Shown here: piece after piece, positions 43,661-54,060 of the stretch
Position numbering within the stretch: the first letter of the stretch is position 1
Layout of the letters: each line of letters starts with the position of its first letter
From: Ancylobacter defluvii
GTDB lineage: Bacteria; Pseudomonadota; Alphaproteobacteria; Rhizobiales; Xanthobacteraceae
NCBI RefSeq assembly: GCF_018390605.1
Contig: NZ_JAHBGD010000002.1
Location: 310,001-374,000, forward strand
Reading direction: 5' to 3'
Length of the DNA stretch: 64,000 bases
Made by a program: the position numbers and the translations under genes
The notes under the pieces: generated by a model
Told to the model about the DNA's origin: nothing
Databases searched by the model: none
The model's input: only the letters and a program-made list of their open reading frames with translations

Positions 43661-44653
43661 TCAGTCCGCCGAAGGCAGCACCTGGTGCGGCGCATAGCCG
43701 AACAGCGCGCGAAACTCGGCGGCGAAGCGGCCGAGATTGCTGAAATGCAGCGCCACCGCCGCTTCCGTCACATTGCGGTAATGGCCGGAGCGCAGCCGCG
43801 CTTCCGCCGCCTCCAGGCGCAGCTTCTTCGCCATGCCCATCGGCGTGGTGCCGAGATGCTTGCGGAACACCAGCTGCAGCTGGCGCGGGCTGCAGCCGGC
43901 ACCGATGGCGATGGCCTCCAGCGTCAGCGGCTGCTCCAGATTGGCGTGTATGTAATCCAGCGCACGATTGACATGCTGCGGCTGCCCGCCCTGGCTGGCC
44001 TGCCGCAGCTGGTCGCTCAGCGAATGCGGCACATGCAGCAGCAGCAGGCTGGTCATCACATCCTGATATTGCCGCATCAGCAGATCGCGTACCGGCGGCG
44101 GGGTAGTCTCCGGCAAGGCGCCGATATCCTCGATCACCCGCTGGGCCAAATGGCGCAGGCCATGGCCGGGATGCAATTCCGACAGCAATTGCGCATCGAA
44201 GCTCGGCCCATCGGCCGGCAGGTGGAAATGCCGGCCGAGCACGTCGACGACCAGCTCCGCCGGGAAGCTCAGGAACAGCGTCGACGAGCCGGAGCCGCGC
44301 CAGATCAGGCTGCCCGGCCGGTAGGGAGTGACCAGCATCTCGTTTTCGGCCATCACCATCCGCCGGCTGCCGGGCGGCTCCAGCACCAGCCCCTTGGCGA
44401 GGGTGAAGCCGATCACCGCCAGCGCCTGCGGCGCCGCCCCCGGCTGGTGATCGGTACGCGACCAGCCATTGTAGTGGCGCTCGGTCTCGATCAGGCGGAT
44501 GGCGCCGACCTGCCGCGCCAGCAGGGTCATGCTCACCGGCTCGCCGTCGGCCGGCTCGATATGCCGCGTTTCCCAGGGGAACAGCGTGTCGAGGGCGTCG
44601 CTCACCGGATCAAGGCCGGAAATGTGCTGCGCGTCGGCGTCGGCTGCGGTCAT
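43661..44653 (-). CDS. AraC family transcriptional regulator
   Basis: A 330-residue protein with an N-terminal AraC-binding-domain-like half (YRPGSLIWRG) and a C-terminal double helix-turn-helix: LTLEAIAIGAGCSPRQLQLVFRKHLG and the conserved VTEAAVALHFSNLGRFAAEFRALFGYAP. It belongs to the ArpR/feaR-like type with an AraC_binding_2-like domain. The next gene on the same strand, 292 bases downstream, is the Hint-domain protein; control of it is possible but untested. Confidence 0.9.
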   Translation of the reverse strand: MTAADADAQHISGLDPVSDALDTLFPWETRHIEPADGEPVSMTLLARQVGAIRLIETERHYNGWSRTDHQPGAAPQALAVIGFTLAKGLVLEPPGSRRMVMAENEMLVTPYRPGSLIWRGSGSSTLFLSFPAELVVDVLGRHFHLPADGPSFDAQLLSELHPGHGLRHLAQRVIEDIGALPETTPPPVRDLLMRQYQDVMTSLLLLHVPHSLSDQLRQASQGGQPQHVNRALDYIHANLEQPLTLEAIAIGAGCSPRQLQLVFRKHLGTTPMGMAKKLRLEAAEARLRSGHYRNVTEAAVALHFSNLGRFAAEFRALFGYAPHQVLPSAD

Positions 44654-45600
44654 GCCCGCCCTCCGGTGCGCCGGCCTGTCGCCCGCGCGCCCTCCCGCGC
44701 CGGTATGGCACGACCGCGACGCCAGCCACGGTTCTTCGGGAACCGCAGATCGCTCCGCTCCAGCCTGACGAACGCATCCGCGGTCGCCAGGCGATCAGGA
44801 TCACGACCGCTGCCGCGCCGTTGCGGCAGGGACCGGCGCTGTCCACTCCTTGCGGGGAGCCGCGTCGGATGAGGCACCGTACGCACCACTTCTCCTTCGG
44901 GGCGACCGATCAGCAAGGCGGGAAAGCGAGCTTCACGCGCCTGTGCCGATTTCGACGCCCGACAACCACCGGCCGCATCGCCGACGATTTGCATGGAGAG
45001 GTAATATTGCAGGGCTGACGCGGGAATGCAGCTTGATTCTTGCGGCTGGCCTTCGCCTCGCATTCTTGTGCTCGCCGCTTGCCGGCGACGTCGGACCTGG
45101 CATCAGCGTCGCACGCGCCGCGCCTGGTCGGCGCCCGCGGCCGGCACGCACGGTCTCGGCTTAGCTCAAGACCTCCATGCATGGGGCTGCGAGAAGACGC
45201 CACCCTCCAGCCCGCCGCGCTCCCACATTGAAGATCCGCCCGCTCCGGCCGGCTCGCTGAATGGCCCGCATGTGCAGGGCCGATCAGCCGGAGGTGCCAG
45301 CCTCTTCAACATGCGCGACGAGGACCGCCGGACGACGACGCACTGGGCTTGCGCGGCGGCGGCGCATATTCACGCGGCGCACAGCCCCTCCACGCGCGAC
45401 GGCGCAAGAATCACGATGGAGGCCGAACCCGGAGCGAGAAACGACACAGGGAATCGTGGATGGATAAAGACGAGCTACGCCGTGGGATTTTGTCCCCACG
45501 CAGCATGATTTCGCACCACGATCCGTCGCTTCGCGCAGAACCAGAGCTGGTCTGACGATTGAGAAGATATTTTAAAGCTTCGAACTTCGCTTCAAATGAC
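44654..45600. other. Gene-poor region between AraC gene and tRNA-Thr
   Basis: About 950 bases. Several open frames of 60-160 codons exist on both strands, but none has a plausible ribosome site together with protein-like composition, and none resembles a family I know. The stretch 44990-45160 and 45400-45600 is somewhat less GC-rich than the surroundings. It may hold an untranslated RNA or decayed coding DNA; I cannot say which. Confidence 0.4.
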
Positions 45601-45675
<75 letters not shown>

Positions 45676-46047
45676 CCGCCGGGGAGGTGGCTCCCCGAAA
45701 GCGGGGCGACGTTTGCCACAGCCGGCCCCGGGGCGCAAGCCCGGTGTGCAGTCATTCACACTCCCTTCGCCGCCCCTCCCCAATTCACCCACCCGCCACC
45801 AGCTCCCGACACCTCGCCCCCCTGCCTCGCCCCCATGCCTCGGCCCAACGCCCCTCCCCGACCATGGCCGCTGTTCCCCACGCCTTCAGCGGACCAACCC
45901 GTCCGCTCCCTTGCCCCCGCGCTGCCGCGTCGGCCTCCGCCGCCACATCCCCCTCGATCGCGCATGCCCCGCCCCAGCGCCGACTGGACAGCGCCGCCCC
46001 GGCGATGCGAAACACCAGGGCGATCCATTGCCGTGGGAATGCCGCCG
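45676..46047. other. Intergenic region upstream of the small murA-linked gene
   Basis: About 370 bases that are Pro-codon-rich in several frames. No gene, promoter or terminator is supported. Confidence 0.35.
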
Positions 46048-46242
46048 ATGCGCCGCAAGGACGATGCCGAAGCCGAGGAGCGCGCCCGGCGCCTCGCCGC
46101 CGCGCTGCGGGAAAACCTCAAGCGTCGCAAGGCGCAGTCGCGCGGCCGCGACGCCGCCGGCACGCCGCCGCCCCCCTCCGATACCCCCGCCACCGCCGAG
46201 GCGCCCTCCCCGCTATCCCCCGCCGGCGAGGCCGAGGACTGA
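46048..46242 (+). CDS. Small basic protein upstream of murA
   Basis: About 64 residues from the ATG at 46048 (an ATG three codons earlier is in frame). A charged helix (DDAEAEERARRLAAALRENLKRRKAQSRGRD) spans the first half, then a Pro-rich tail. Small proteins of this kind often precede murA in Rhizobiales, recalled from general knowledge. Function unknown. GTGGGA lies about nine bases upstream. Confidence 0.55.
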   Translation: MRRKDDAEAEERARRLAAALRENLKRRKAQSRGRDAAGTPPPPSDTPATAEAPSPLSPAGEAED

Positions 46243-46396
46243 CGCCGGCCTCCGGCGAATTGTCTCGCCGCCCGGCACGCGCTATGGCTGACGGTCAACG
46301 CGGGGGGCCGCAGCGTGAATCGCGCGCTCTCCCTCATGAGAACCACTGCCGCCGCGAGCGCTCCCTTTGCGTCGCCCGGCGAGGAGCACGACATAG

Positions 46397-47686
46397 ATGG
46401 ACCGCATCCGCATCGTCGGCGGCAATCCGCTCAACGGATCGATTCCGATCTCCGGCGCCAAGAACGCCGCGCTGCCGCTGATGATCGCCGGCCTGCTCAC
46501 CGACGAGAAGCTGGTGCTGGAGAACGTGCCGCGCCTCGCCGATGTCGCGCTGCTGCAGCGTATCCTCGGCAATCACGGCATCGACATCACGGTGAACGGC
46601 AAGCGCCGTGGCGACGATGCCTATGCCGGCCAGACGCTGGAGATCGACGCCCGCGTCATCGTCGACACCACCGCCCCCTATGATCTCGTCTCGCGGATGC
46701 GGGCGAGCTTCTGGGTCATCGGCCCGCTGCTGGCCCGCATGGGCCAGGCCAAGGTGTCGCTGCCGGGCGGCTGCGCCATCGGCACGAGGCCGGTGGATTT
46801 CCATCTCGACGCGCTGCGCGCGCTCGGCGCCGAGATCGAGATCGACGCCGGCTATGTGCTCGCCCGCGCGCCGAAGGGGCTGAAGGGCGCGCGCATCGTG
46901 TTCCCCAAAGTGTCGGTCGGCGCCACCCACACCGCCATCATGGCGGCGAGCCTCGCCGATGGCGAGACCATCCTCGAGAACGCCGCCTGCGAGCCGGAAG
47001 TCGTCGACCTCGCCGACTGCATCAACGCCATGGGCGGGCGCATCGAGGGCCAGGGCAGCCCCACCGTGCGCATCCTCGGCGTGCCGCGCCTGAAGGGCGC
47101 CCGCCACGCCGTGCTGCCCGACCGCATAGAGACCGGCACCTATGCGATGGCGGTGGCGATGACCGGCGGCGACGTGCTGCTGTCCGGCGCCCGCGCCGAT
47201 CTGCTCGATTCGGCGCTCGACACGCTGCGCCAGGCCGGGGCGGAGCTCACGGTCTCCAATGAGGGCCTGCGGGTGAAGCGCAACGGCGCCGGCATTTCGC
47301 CGGTCGAGGTCTCGACGGCGCCGTTCCCCGGCTTCCCCACCGACCTTCAGGCGCAGCTGATGGCGCTCACCACCCGCGCCGCCGGCACCTCGAAGATCAC
47401 CGAGACCATCTTCGAGAACCGCTTCATGCATGTGCAGGAACTGGCCCGCTTCGGCGCCAGGATCCACCTCGACGGCGACACCGCCACCATCGAGGGCGTG
47501 GAGCGCCTCACCGGCGCCCCGGTGATGGCGACCGACCTGCGCGCCTCGGTGTCGCTGGTCATCGGCGCGCTGGCGGCCGAGGGCGAGAGCATGATCCACC
47601 GCGTCTACCATCTCGACCGCGGCTTCGAGCGGCTGGAGGAGAAGCTCTCCGCCTGCGGGGCGCAGATCGAGCGGATCGCCGGCTGA
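46397..47686 (+). CDS. murA: UDP-N-acetylglucosamine 1-carboxyvinyltransferase MurA
   Basis: A 429-residue EPSP-synthase-fold enzyme. The catalytic Cys, target of fosfomycin, is Cys126 in [13 protein letters not shown]; the N-terminal [14 protein letters not shown] and the C-terminal [15 protein letters not shown] are diagnostic. It adds enolpyruvate from PEP to UDP-GlcNAc, the first step of peptidoglycan synthesis. First of the conserved murA-DUF2948-hisD block. Confidence 0.97.
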   Translation: MDRIRIVGGNPLNGSIPISGAKNAALPLMIAGLLTDEKLVLENVPRLADVALLQRILGNHGIDITVNGKRRGDDAYAGQTLEIDARVIVDTTAPYDLVSRMRASFWVIGPLLARMGQAKVSLPGGCAIGTRPVDFHLDALRALGAEIEIDAGYVLARAPKGLKGARIVFPKVSVGATHTAIMAASLADGETILENAACEPEVVDLADCINAMGGRIEGQGSPTVRILGVPRLKGARHAVLPDRIETGTYAMAVAMTGGDVLLSGARADLLDSALDTLRQAGAELTVSNEGLRVKRNGAGISPVEVSTAPFPGFPTDLQAQLMALTTRAAGTSKITETIFENRFMHVQELARFGARIHLDGDTATIEGVERLTGAPVMATDLRASVSLVIGALAAEGESMIHRVYHLDRGFERLEEKLSACGAQIERIAG

Positions 47687-47792
47687 GCCGTTAGCCGCGC
47701 CGTCCCGGCGGCGCCGGTTGCGGCCGATGCCCACTTGAAGCCGGCGGGCGGCGGCGCCATCTGTGCGCCGTGAGCCACACGGAGAACGAGAA

Positions 47793-48299
47793 ATGGGCAG
47801 CGGCCTCAAGCTGATTGCGCTCGACGACGAAGATCTCGCCGTCCTGTCGGTGCATCTCCAGGATGCGGTGGTGACGGTCGGCGACATGACCTTCCAGCCC
47901 GGCGACCATCGTTTCGTCATGCTCGCCAGCCGGTTCGACTGGGAAACCGCGGTGCAGAAGGAGTTGCTGGCGGAAGGCGCGGGAGCGGGCGAGGGCTCCG
48001 GCCCGCTCGATCTCGGCCCCTCCGGCAAGGCGCCGTCGGGTTGCGTGCGCCGCCGCGCCGGCATCCGCTTCGAGCATGTGCTGGCGGCACGGGTGCGCGG
48101 CATCGATCTGAAGCGCAAGCGCGACGTGCTGAACCTGCTGCTCGTCACCTTCGAGCCCAGCAACTCGCCGTCCGGCACCGTGACCTTCACCTTCTCCGGT
48201 GGCGGCCAGCTTCAGCTCACGGTGGATTGCCTGGAAGCCGGCGTCGAGGATCTCGGCCCCGCCTGGGACGCCAAGGGCACCCCCTGCCACGACGCCTGA
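47793..48299 (+). CDS. DUF2948 family protein
   Basis: About 168 residues from the ATG at 47793 preceded by GGAGAACGAGA. Conserved parts: LKLIALDDEDLAVLSVHLQDA, FVMLASRFDWE, RRRAGIRFEHVLAARVRGID, and LNLLLVTFEP. DUF2948 is restricted to alphaproteobacteria and found between murA and hisD. Function unknown; no catalytic motif stands out. Confidence 0.88.
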   Translation: MGSGLKLIALDDEDLAVLSVHLQDAVVTVGDMTFQPGDHRFVMLASRFDWETAVQKELLAEGAGAGEGSGPLDLGPSGKAPSGCVRRRAGIRFEHVLAARVRGIDLKRKRDVLNLLLVTFEPSNSPSGTVTFTFSGGGQLQLTVDCLEAGVEDLGPAWDAKGTPCHDA

Positions 48300-48498
48300 G
48301 GCTGACGCCCCCTTGGCGACGAGGCCGGCGGGGGCGGCCCGGCACCGAAATTCACTCGCCCCTCTGCCCGTCCCTGCGCTCGGCCGCGCCGCGCCCGAAG
48401 CGCCGACAAATTGCCGCGAACACGACAGGGCGGCCACACCCTGCCATCACGCCGACTGGCCTTCACACATCGTCTGGCGACACCGCCTTCGGCAGCCC

Positions 48499-49398
48499 TT
48501 ACAGGCGCGCCAGCAGCTCGGTCTTCTTGGCCAGGAACTCCGCTTCGGTGAGGATGTCCCTCTTCCGCAGCTCTCCCAGCCGTTCCAGCTTGTCGAAAAT
48601 ATCGTCATGGCCGGCAGGCGACGCCGGCCGCGACGGGGCCGCAACCGCGGCTTCGGACGTCGCAGGTGCGCTCCGCGTCTCGGATGTCGGCATGCTGGCC
48701 GCCGGGGGCGCCGTATCGGTGCTTTCGGGAGCCACCGATGCACCGGCCATGTCGGATACCGCGATGGCGGTTATCTCGGGCGCCGCGACGCCGGCGGCTT
48801 CGGGGGCCGGCACATCGGTTGGCGCAGGCATCCACTCCGTTGCGTCCACCGTCGCGGGCACCCGCCGGAGCGAGGCGAGATCGACCTGCCCGAACTGGCT
48901 GGAAAAGCTCAGATTATAGCTACCACCCTGCTGCTGGGACACGCCGGAAATCATGTGCTGGTCGGTGTCGTAGACGGTCAGCACGCCATGCTGGCTGATC
49001 ACCAGCCGACGATCGGACGGGAAGAAGGCGTAGCGCATGTCGTTCTGCGCGCCGGTGGTGCTGGGATTGCCGAGCCCCTCGGGCCACCAGCGGTAGCCGC
49101 CGCCGGGACCGCCTCCGCCTCCCACCACCGGTGGCGGCTGCCGGGCGGCGAGATCGGACAGCTCATGGCAAAGCCGGTCGACCTTGGCCTTGAGCCCGTT
49201 ATTGAACATGTCGCCAATCATCAGCATGCCGCCGAACGACCACTGTCCCATGCCGCCGAGTTCGGGATGGCTGAATTGCGCCATGCGGCCGCCGCCGGCG
49301 CATATGGCGTTGAACAGCGTGCGCGCCGCGTCCGTGCTCACTCCATTGGCGTCGGCGATCTGGTTCAGCTGCTGCTCGGTCGACGAGGCGTCGGTCAT
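48499..49398 (-). CDS. SHOCT-domain protein of unknown function
   Basis: A 299-residue soluble protein. A Gly-rich N-terminal half (GGMGQWSFGGMLMIGDMF, VVGGGGGPGGGYRWWPEG), an 80-residue Ala/Pro/Thr-rich linker, then a C-terminal SHOCT domain (KLERLGELRKRDILTEAEFLAKKTELLARL, about 30 residues), which mediates oligomerisation in many proteins. No signal peptide or membrane segment. It runs against the surrounding murA-hisD genes and looks like an insertion into that block. Confidence 0.75.
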   Translation of the reverse strand: MTDASSTEQQLNQIADANGVSTDAARTLFNAICAGGGRMAQFSHPELGGMGQWSFGGMLMIGDMFNNGLKAKVDRLCHELSDLAARQPPPVVGGGGGPGGGYRWWPEGLGNPSTTGAQNDMRYAFFPSDRRLVISQHGVLTVYDTDQHMISGVSQQQGGSYNLSFSSQFGQVDLASLRRVPATVDATEWMPAPTDVPAPEAAGVAAPEITAIAVSDMAGASVAPESTDTAPPAASMPTSETRSAPATSEAAVAAPSRPASPAGHDDIFDKLERLGELRKRDILTEAEFLAKKTELLARL

Positions 49399-49753
49399 GG
49401 TCGTGTTCGTTCCCGATCAAGAGGAGGCGAAGCGCCGGCGGCAACGCCCGAGCAATCACGCGTTTGACGTTATCCCACTTTTACGACGGCGGAACCATGC
49501 AACCGGCGCATCGCGCGCCGAGGAAGGCAGCAGAACCCGGTCCCGCAGGCTTTGGCGGACACATTCCCGGCCTATCCTTCTGCCACCGGAGCGTTTCAGC
49601 GGCTGCCCGCATGGAAACGGTATTCGCTGGGGATCGCCAACCGACGCGGACGCTCTTGTCATCCGGCGAGACGGTTGCGATACCGGAGCCGGCGCTCATC
49701 GCCATGCCCACGGCCGGGACGATCCTCCGGCCCACGCTTGCAGGACCTCGCTC
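49399..49753. other. Divergent intergenic region between the SHOCT gene and hisD
   Basis: About 355 bases with no supported gene, which must contain promoters in both directions. I see no clear operator or hairpin. Confidence 0.35.
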
Positions 49754-51046
49754 ATGCCGCTCCACCTCGACATTCGCTCGCCCGACTTTGCCGAACGCTT
49801 CGAGGCCTTCCTCGGCACCAAACGGGAGGTGTCGGAGGATGTGAGCCGGGCGGTCGCCGACATCGTCGCCGAGGTGCGGGCCCGTGGCGACGCGGCACTG
49901 ATCGACTATTCGCGGCGTTTCGACCGTATCGACCTCACTGATGCCGGCATCCGCGTCACGGAGGGCGAGATCGACGCCGCCGTCGCCATCGCCGACCCGA
50001 AGACGCTGGAAGCGCTTACCCTCGCCCATGAGCGCATCCGTTCGCATCATGCCCGCCAGCTGCCGGAGAGCGGCCGCTATGTCGATGCCATCGGCGTCGA
50101 GCTCGGCCATCGCTGGACCCCGGTGGATGCGGTCGGGCTCTATGTGCCGGGCGGCACCGCCGCCTACCCCTCCTCGGTGCTGATGAACGCGGTGCCGGCC
50201 AAGGTCGCCGGCGTCGATCGCCTCGCCATGGTGGTGCCGGCGCCGGATGGGGTGCTGAACCCTCTGGTGCTGGCGGCCGCCCGCCTCGCCGGCGTCGACG
50301 AGGTCTACCGCGTCGGCGGCGCGCAGGCGGTGGCCGCCCTCGCCTATGGGACGCAGACCATCGCCCCGGTGGCCAAGATCGTCGGGCCGGGCAATGCCTA
50401 TGTCGCCGCCGCCAAGCGGCAGGTGTTCGGCACGGTGGGCATCGATATGATCGCCGGCCCCTCGGAAGTGCTGGTGATCGCCGATGGCGAGCAGAACCCG
50501 GATTGGATCGCTGCCGACCTGCTGGCACAGGCGGAACACGATACCGCCGCGCAGTCGATCCTGCTCACCGACAGCCCGGCGCTGGCACGCGCGGTGGAGG
50601 CGGCGGTGGAGCGCCAGCTTGCCACCCTGCCCCGGCGCGACATCGCCGCCGCCAGCTGGGCCGATTTCGGCCTCATCATCCACCTCACTGCACTCGCCGA
50701 CGCCCCGGCGCTGGTCGACCGGATCGCCCCCGAGCATCTCGAGATCCTGTGCGCCGATGACGAGGGACTGGCGGCGAAGATCCGTCACGCCGGAGCGATC
50801 TTCCTCGGCGCCCACACGCCGGAAGCCATTGGCGATTATGTCGGCGGCTCCAACCACGTGCTGCCCACCGCCCGCTCCGCCCGCTTCTCCTCAGGGCTCG
50901 GCGTGCTCGATTTCATGAAGCGCACCTCCATCCTCAAATGCGGACCCGACCAGCTGCGCGCCCTCGGCCCAGCCGCCATCGCCATTGGCGAGGCGGAAGG
51001 GTTAGGCGCCCATGCCCGCTCGGTCGCCATCCGCCTAAACCTTTGA
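49754..51046 (+). CDS. hisD: Histidinol dehydrogenase
   Basis: About 430 residues from the ATG at 49754. Full-length family match: [65 protein letters not shown] with a zinc-ligand His, the catalytic Glu327-His328 in APEHLEIL, and [10 protein letters not shown]. It oxidises L-histidinol to histidine with two NAD+. It is co-oriented with UPF0262, ten bases downstream. Confidence 0.97.
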   Translation: MPLHLDIRSPDFAERFEAFLGTKREVSEDVSRAVADIVAEVRARGDAALIDYSRRFDRIDLTDAGIRVTEGEIDAAVAIADPKTLEALTLAHERIRSHHARQLPESGRYVDAIGVELGHRWTPVDAVGLYVPGGTAAYPSSVLMNAVPAKVAGVDRLAMVVPAPDGVLNPLVLAAARLAGVDEVYRVGGAQAVAALAYGTQTIAPVAKIVGPGNAYVAAAKRQVFGTVGIDMIAGPSEVLVIADGEQNPDWIAADLLAQAEHDTAAQSILLTDSPALARAVEAAVERQLATLPRRDIAAASWADFGLIIHLTALADAPALVDRIAPEHLEILCADDEGLAAKIRHAGAIFLGAHTPEAIGDYVGGSNHVLPTARSARFSSGLGVLDFMKRTSILKCGPDQLRALGPAAIAIGEAEGLGAHARSVAIRLNL

Positions 51047-51056
51047 GATATCAGGC

Positions 51057-51554
51057 ATGGCGGACGGCGAAGACCCTCATGCCGATACGCGCCGCCTGGT
51101 GGCGGTGCGGCTCGATCCCGCCTCGATCGGTCGCTCCACCCGCGACATCGAGCACGAGCGCGCCATCGCCATCTACGATCTGATCGACGAGAACAGCTTC
51201 GCGCCGCTCGGCGATCCGCACCCCGGCCCCTACGCTCTGGTGGTGTCGCTTGCCGACAACCGGCTGGTGCTGGACATCACCCGCCAGGACGGCGAGCCGG
51301 TGGTGTCGCACCACCTGTCGCTGAGCCCGCTGCGGCGGGTGGTGAAGGACTATTTCCTTGTCTGCGAAAGCTATTACGACGCCATCCGCCGTGCGAGCCC
51401 CTCGCAGATCGAGGCGATCGACATGGGCCGCCGCGGCCTTCACAATGAAGGCTCCGAGCTTCTGCGCGAGCGGTTGAAGGACAAGGTCGCCTGCGACTTC
51501 ACCACCGCGCGGCGGCTGTTCACCCTCGTCTGCGCCTTGCACTGGAAGGGCTGA
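51057..51554 (+). CDS. UPF0262 family protein
   Basis: A 165-residue soluble protein with the conserved [16 protein letters not shown] and [19 protein letters not shown] and a C-terminal helix ([13 protein letters not shown]). The family is alphaproteobacterial and uncharacterised, and is regularly found directly after hisD. Three bases separate it from the phosphatase gene. Confidence 0.9.
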   Translation: MADGEDPHADTRRLVAVRLDPASIGRSTRDIEHERAIAIYDLIDENSFAPLGDPHPGPYALVVSLADNRLVLDITRQDGEPVVSHHLSLSPLRRVVKDYFLVCESYYDAIRRASPSQIEAIDMGRRGLHNEGSELLRERLKDKVACDFTTARRLFTLVCALHWKG

Positions 51555-51557
51555 GCG

Positions 51558-52031
51558 GTGGTGGAAACCGTTCACCCCTCGTTCGGCCCGGCTCGCAGCA
51601 AGGCGCGCCCGCAGGCGGTATTGTTCATGTGCGGACAGAACAGCGTGCGCTCGCCCATGGCCGCGGCACTGGCCCGCCATCTGTTCGGGCGCTCCATTTA
51701 TATCGGCTCGGCCGGGGTGATCAAAGGTGAGCCCGACCCGTTCGTCACCGCCGCCATCGAGGAGATCGGGCTGGACATCAGCCGGCACCGGCCGCAGACT
51801 CTCGAAGAACTCGAGGAGAATGAAGGACTTGCCTTCGATCTCGTCATCACCCTTTCTCCCGACGCGCATCACCGGGCGCTGGAATTGACCCGCAGCAACG
51901 CCCTCGACGTCGAATATTGGCCGACGCCGGATCCGACCCTCGTCACCGGCAATCGCGAGCAATGCCTCGATGCCTACCGCACGGTGCGCGACGAGCTGGA
52001 AACCCGCATCCGTGCGCGTTTCCGACCATGA
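51558..52031 (+). CDS. Low-molecular-weight phosphatase family protein (ArsC-like)
   Basis: A 157-residue protein starting GTG. The P-loop CGQNSVR (C-X5-R) follows VLFMCG, and WPTPDP holds the general-acid Asp. The second Cys of classic LMW protein-tyrosine phosphatases is Val here, as is usual in this branch. It may act as protein-tyrosine phosphatase or arsenate reductase. In many relatives infA follows; here the next gene is maf. Confidence 0.85.
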   Translation: MVETVHPSFGPARSKARPQAVLFMCGQNSVRSPMAAALARHLFGRSIYIGSAGVIKGEPDPFVTAAIEEIGLDISRHRPQTLEELEENEGLAFDLVITLSPDAHHRALELTRSNALDVEYWPTPDPTLVTGNREQCLDAYRTVRDELETRIRARFRP

Positions 52032-52125
52032 GAGGCGCTGGCGGGCGTTCACAGCGGCGCGGGTTTCCAGTAGCGTGCCGGCCGTTCGGACCGTCGGATT
52101 CTCCGGCGGAACAAGGAGTTCCTGC

Positions 52126-52749
52126 GTGAGTCCCCGCCCCGCTTTGGTCCTGGCCTCCGCCTCGCCGCGTCGTCTGGCCCTGCTCGCCCAGGCCGGCATC
52201 GAGCCCGACGCGCTGTTGCCGGCCGACATCGACGAGACCCCCGAGCGCGCCGAGTTGCCGCGCCGGCTGGCCCTGCGCCTGGCCCGCCAGAAACTGGACG
52301 CGGCCGATGCCCGGCGTCGCGCAACCAGTGAATATGACGGCGCCTTTCTGCTGGCGGCCGATACGGTGGTCGGCGTCGGGCGGCGCATCCTGCCCAAGCC
52401 CGAACTCGGCGAGGAGGCGGAAGACTGCCTGCACCTGCTCTCGGGCCGCGCGCATCGCGTCTATACCGGCGTGGCGCTGATGACGCCGAAAGGCGGCGTT
52501 CGCACCCGGCTAGTGGAAACGCGGGTGCGGTTCAAGCGCCTGGCGGGCGAGGAGATTGCCGCTTACATCGCCTCGCGTGAATGGCTCGGCAAGGCGGGCG
52601 GCTATGCCATCCAGGGCCTCGCCGGCACCTTCGTGGTCAAGATGGTCGGCTCCTACACCAATGTCGTCGGCCTGCCGCTCGCCGAGACGGTCGCTTTGCT
52701 CGCCGGCGAGCGCTTCCCGGTCCATGAGCGCTGGGGGAACCCGAAGTGA
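52126..52749 (+). CDS. Maf-like nucleoside triphosphate pyrophosphatase
   Basis: About 207 residues from a GTG at 52126 with AAGGAG upstream. The Maf motif [14 protein letters not shown] is at the N-terminus, and AADTVVGVG with FLLAADT and [10 protein letters not shown] follow. Maf proteins hydrolyse non-canonical or d/rNTPs to monophosphates and limit division or mutagenesis. Overlaps yacG by four bases (GTGA). Confidence 0.92.
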   Translation: MSPRPALVLASASPRRLALLAQAGIEPDALLPADIDETPERAELPRRLALRLARQKLDAADARRRATSEYDGAFLLAADTVVGVGRRILPKPELGEEAEDCLHLLSGRAHRVYTGVALMTPKGGVRTRLVETRVRFKRLAGEEIAAYIASREWLGKAGGYAIQGLAGTFVVKMVGSYTNVVGLPLAETVALLAGERFPVHERWGNPK

Positions 52750-52961
52750 CGGACGAGCCGAACGACAAGGCCGGAGCTCGGCCGTGCCCCATCTGCGACA
52801 AGCCGCCCGTTACCCGCTATCGGCCATTCTGTTCGAGCCGCTGCGCAGATGTCGATCTGCATCGCTGGCTATCCGGCAGCTATTCGATACCCGGCGGCGA
52901 CGCTGAGGACGAGGACGGCGAGGAAATACCGCTGGCACCCAGGCCGCCGAAGGCGCGCTGA
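52746..52961 (+). CDS. yacG: DNA gyrase inhibitor YacG
   Basis: A 71-residue zinc protein with CPICDKP and [15 protein letters not shown], giving the C-X2-C and C-X3-C ligands. A Trp-containing helix and an acidic tail (DAEDEDGEE) follow, as in the family. YacG binds GyrB and blocks DNA binding by gyrase. Last gene of the hisD-yacG set. Confidence 0.92.
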   Translation: MTDEPNDKAGARPCPICDKPPVTRYRPFCSSRCADVDLHRWLSGSYSIPGGDAEDEDGEEIPLAPRPPKAR

Positions 52962-53317
52962 GCCTCGCCCATCCGACGAAAGCGCCAGCTACGGCGGAAA
53001 AGCGCGGTGTTCATCCGGCGATGCCTGCCACGTGAGCAGGCCCAATGCCGTTTTCCGCGAACGGCGCCTACCTCACATTGATGCGGCTCCGCTGCGCTTT
53101 CCGCACGGCGAAACCGACCCGCAGCCCATCTATGGGCGTTGCACAAGGCGACCGGCCTCCGCGAACGTTGCAAAAAGCCTTTTCAAAAATTGAGGTTAGC
53201 TAACGGCGAGCGTGAATTGGGGATAGCGTCATTTTTCCTTCGCCCCTTATGGACATGCCGAGAGCGAGACTCTATAAACCGCCCCGATCCGCACGGTTTG
53301 ACGCCGTTGTCGGCTAC
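52962..53317. other. Intergenic region between yacG and tRNA-Phe
   Basis: About 355 bases with no supported gene. A stem GCCTGC/GCAGGC around seven bases lies near 53027-53045. The tRNA promoter must lie in the AT-rich stretch 53150-53290. Confidence 0.35.
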
Positions 53318-53393
53318 GCCCAGGTAGCTCAGTTGGTAGAGCATGCGACTGAAAATCGCAGTGTCGGCGGTTCGACTCCGTCCCTGGGCACCA
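53318..53393 (+). tRNA. tRNA-Phe (GAA anticodon)
   Basis: Acceptor GCCCAGG pairs CCTGGGC, D arm GCTC/GAGC, anticodon stem TGCGA/TCGCA with loop CTGAAAA (anticodon GAA), T arm GGCGG/CCGTC with TTCGACT, encoded CCA. 76 bases. It marks the end of the housekeeping block and the start of the accessory region. Confidence 0.97.
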
Positions 53394-53480
53394 TCAACCC
53401 TTGATTTCATTGGGTTTTCCGGCGCTTTTAGCCGTTCAATGTGCAATTTGCCATAACGCCTTGTGGTGATGCCCCGCCGC

Positions 53481-53963
53481 TCACTTCCGCTCGGCAGGCT
53501 TCCGCCAGACCTTGGATTCGGCGAAATCGCGAATCAGGTCGCCGAGCTCCGGCTCATCGATCAGCAGGGCGGCGCCTTCTGCCTGGAACCAGCGCTGAAC
53601 TCGCTCGTGTCGTTCCGGCCAATCGGCTAGCTGGCGCGTTACCGCCAACGGAAACACCTCGACCTTGATCAGTGCGAAGTGCTGGTCGAGCCGCTTCCAG
53701 TAGCGATATTCGCCGAACGGCTTGCGGCCGATCTCACCGATCACACCCGCCTCCTGCCGTGCCTCCACCTGTGCGGACTTCCAGTCCTTGTGGTTCTTGA
53801 TCGGCCAGCCCTTTGGGATAACCGCGCGGTGTGTCTCGCGGGACGTCAGCAGAAGGATCTCCAACTGCCCTTCCGGCGATACCCGAAACGGCAGCGCGGC
53901 GATCTGCTCCAGCGTACGGCCACTGGCGGCCAGTTTCGTGAGCTTCTTTTTCTTCTTCGCCAT
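53481..53963 (-). CDS. NUDIX hydrolase
   Basis: A 160-residue protein. A Nudix-type segment runs from GWPIKNHKDWKSAQVEARQEAGV, which keeps G, the EARQEAGV core and the following VIGE. One Glu of the box is replaced and the N-terminal half is degenerate, typical of the short rhizobial diphosphoinositol-phosphatase-like group. It hydrolyses a nucleoside-diphosphate-like bond; substrate unknown. The N-terminus is Lys-rich (AKKKKKLTK). First gene after tRNA-Phe, on the opposite strand. Confidence 0.8.
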   Translation of the reverse strand: MAKKKKKLTKLAASGRTLEQIAALPFRVSPEGQLEILLLTSRETHRAVIPKGWPIKNHKDWKSAQVEARQEAGVIGEIGRKPFGEYRYWKRLDQHFALIKVEVFPLAVTRQLADWPERHERVQRWFQAEGAALLIDEPELGDLIRDFAESKVWRKPAERK

Positions 53964-54060
53964 CAGGCGATGTTAGCGGACCGGCCGGGGCCCGCGACTT
54001 TTCAATCCGAGCATCCACAGTTGTCCCGCCGCACCGAAGCGCGACGGGGCTGGCGGCCGA

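Noticed and set aside
44850-45508. Open frames in the gene-poor region
   Set aside because: No ribosome sites, atypical composition and no family resemblance.
53375-53393. Attachment-site duplication of the tRNA-Phe 3' end
   Set aside because: I searched by eye for CCTGGGCACCA and neighbours down to 61134 and found no second copy.
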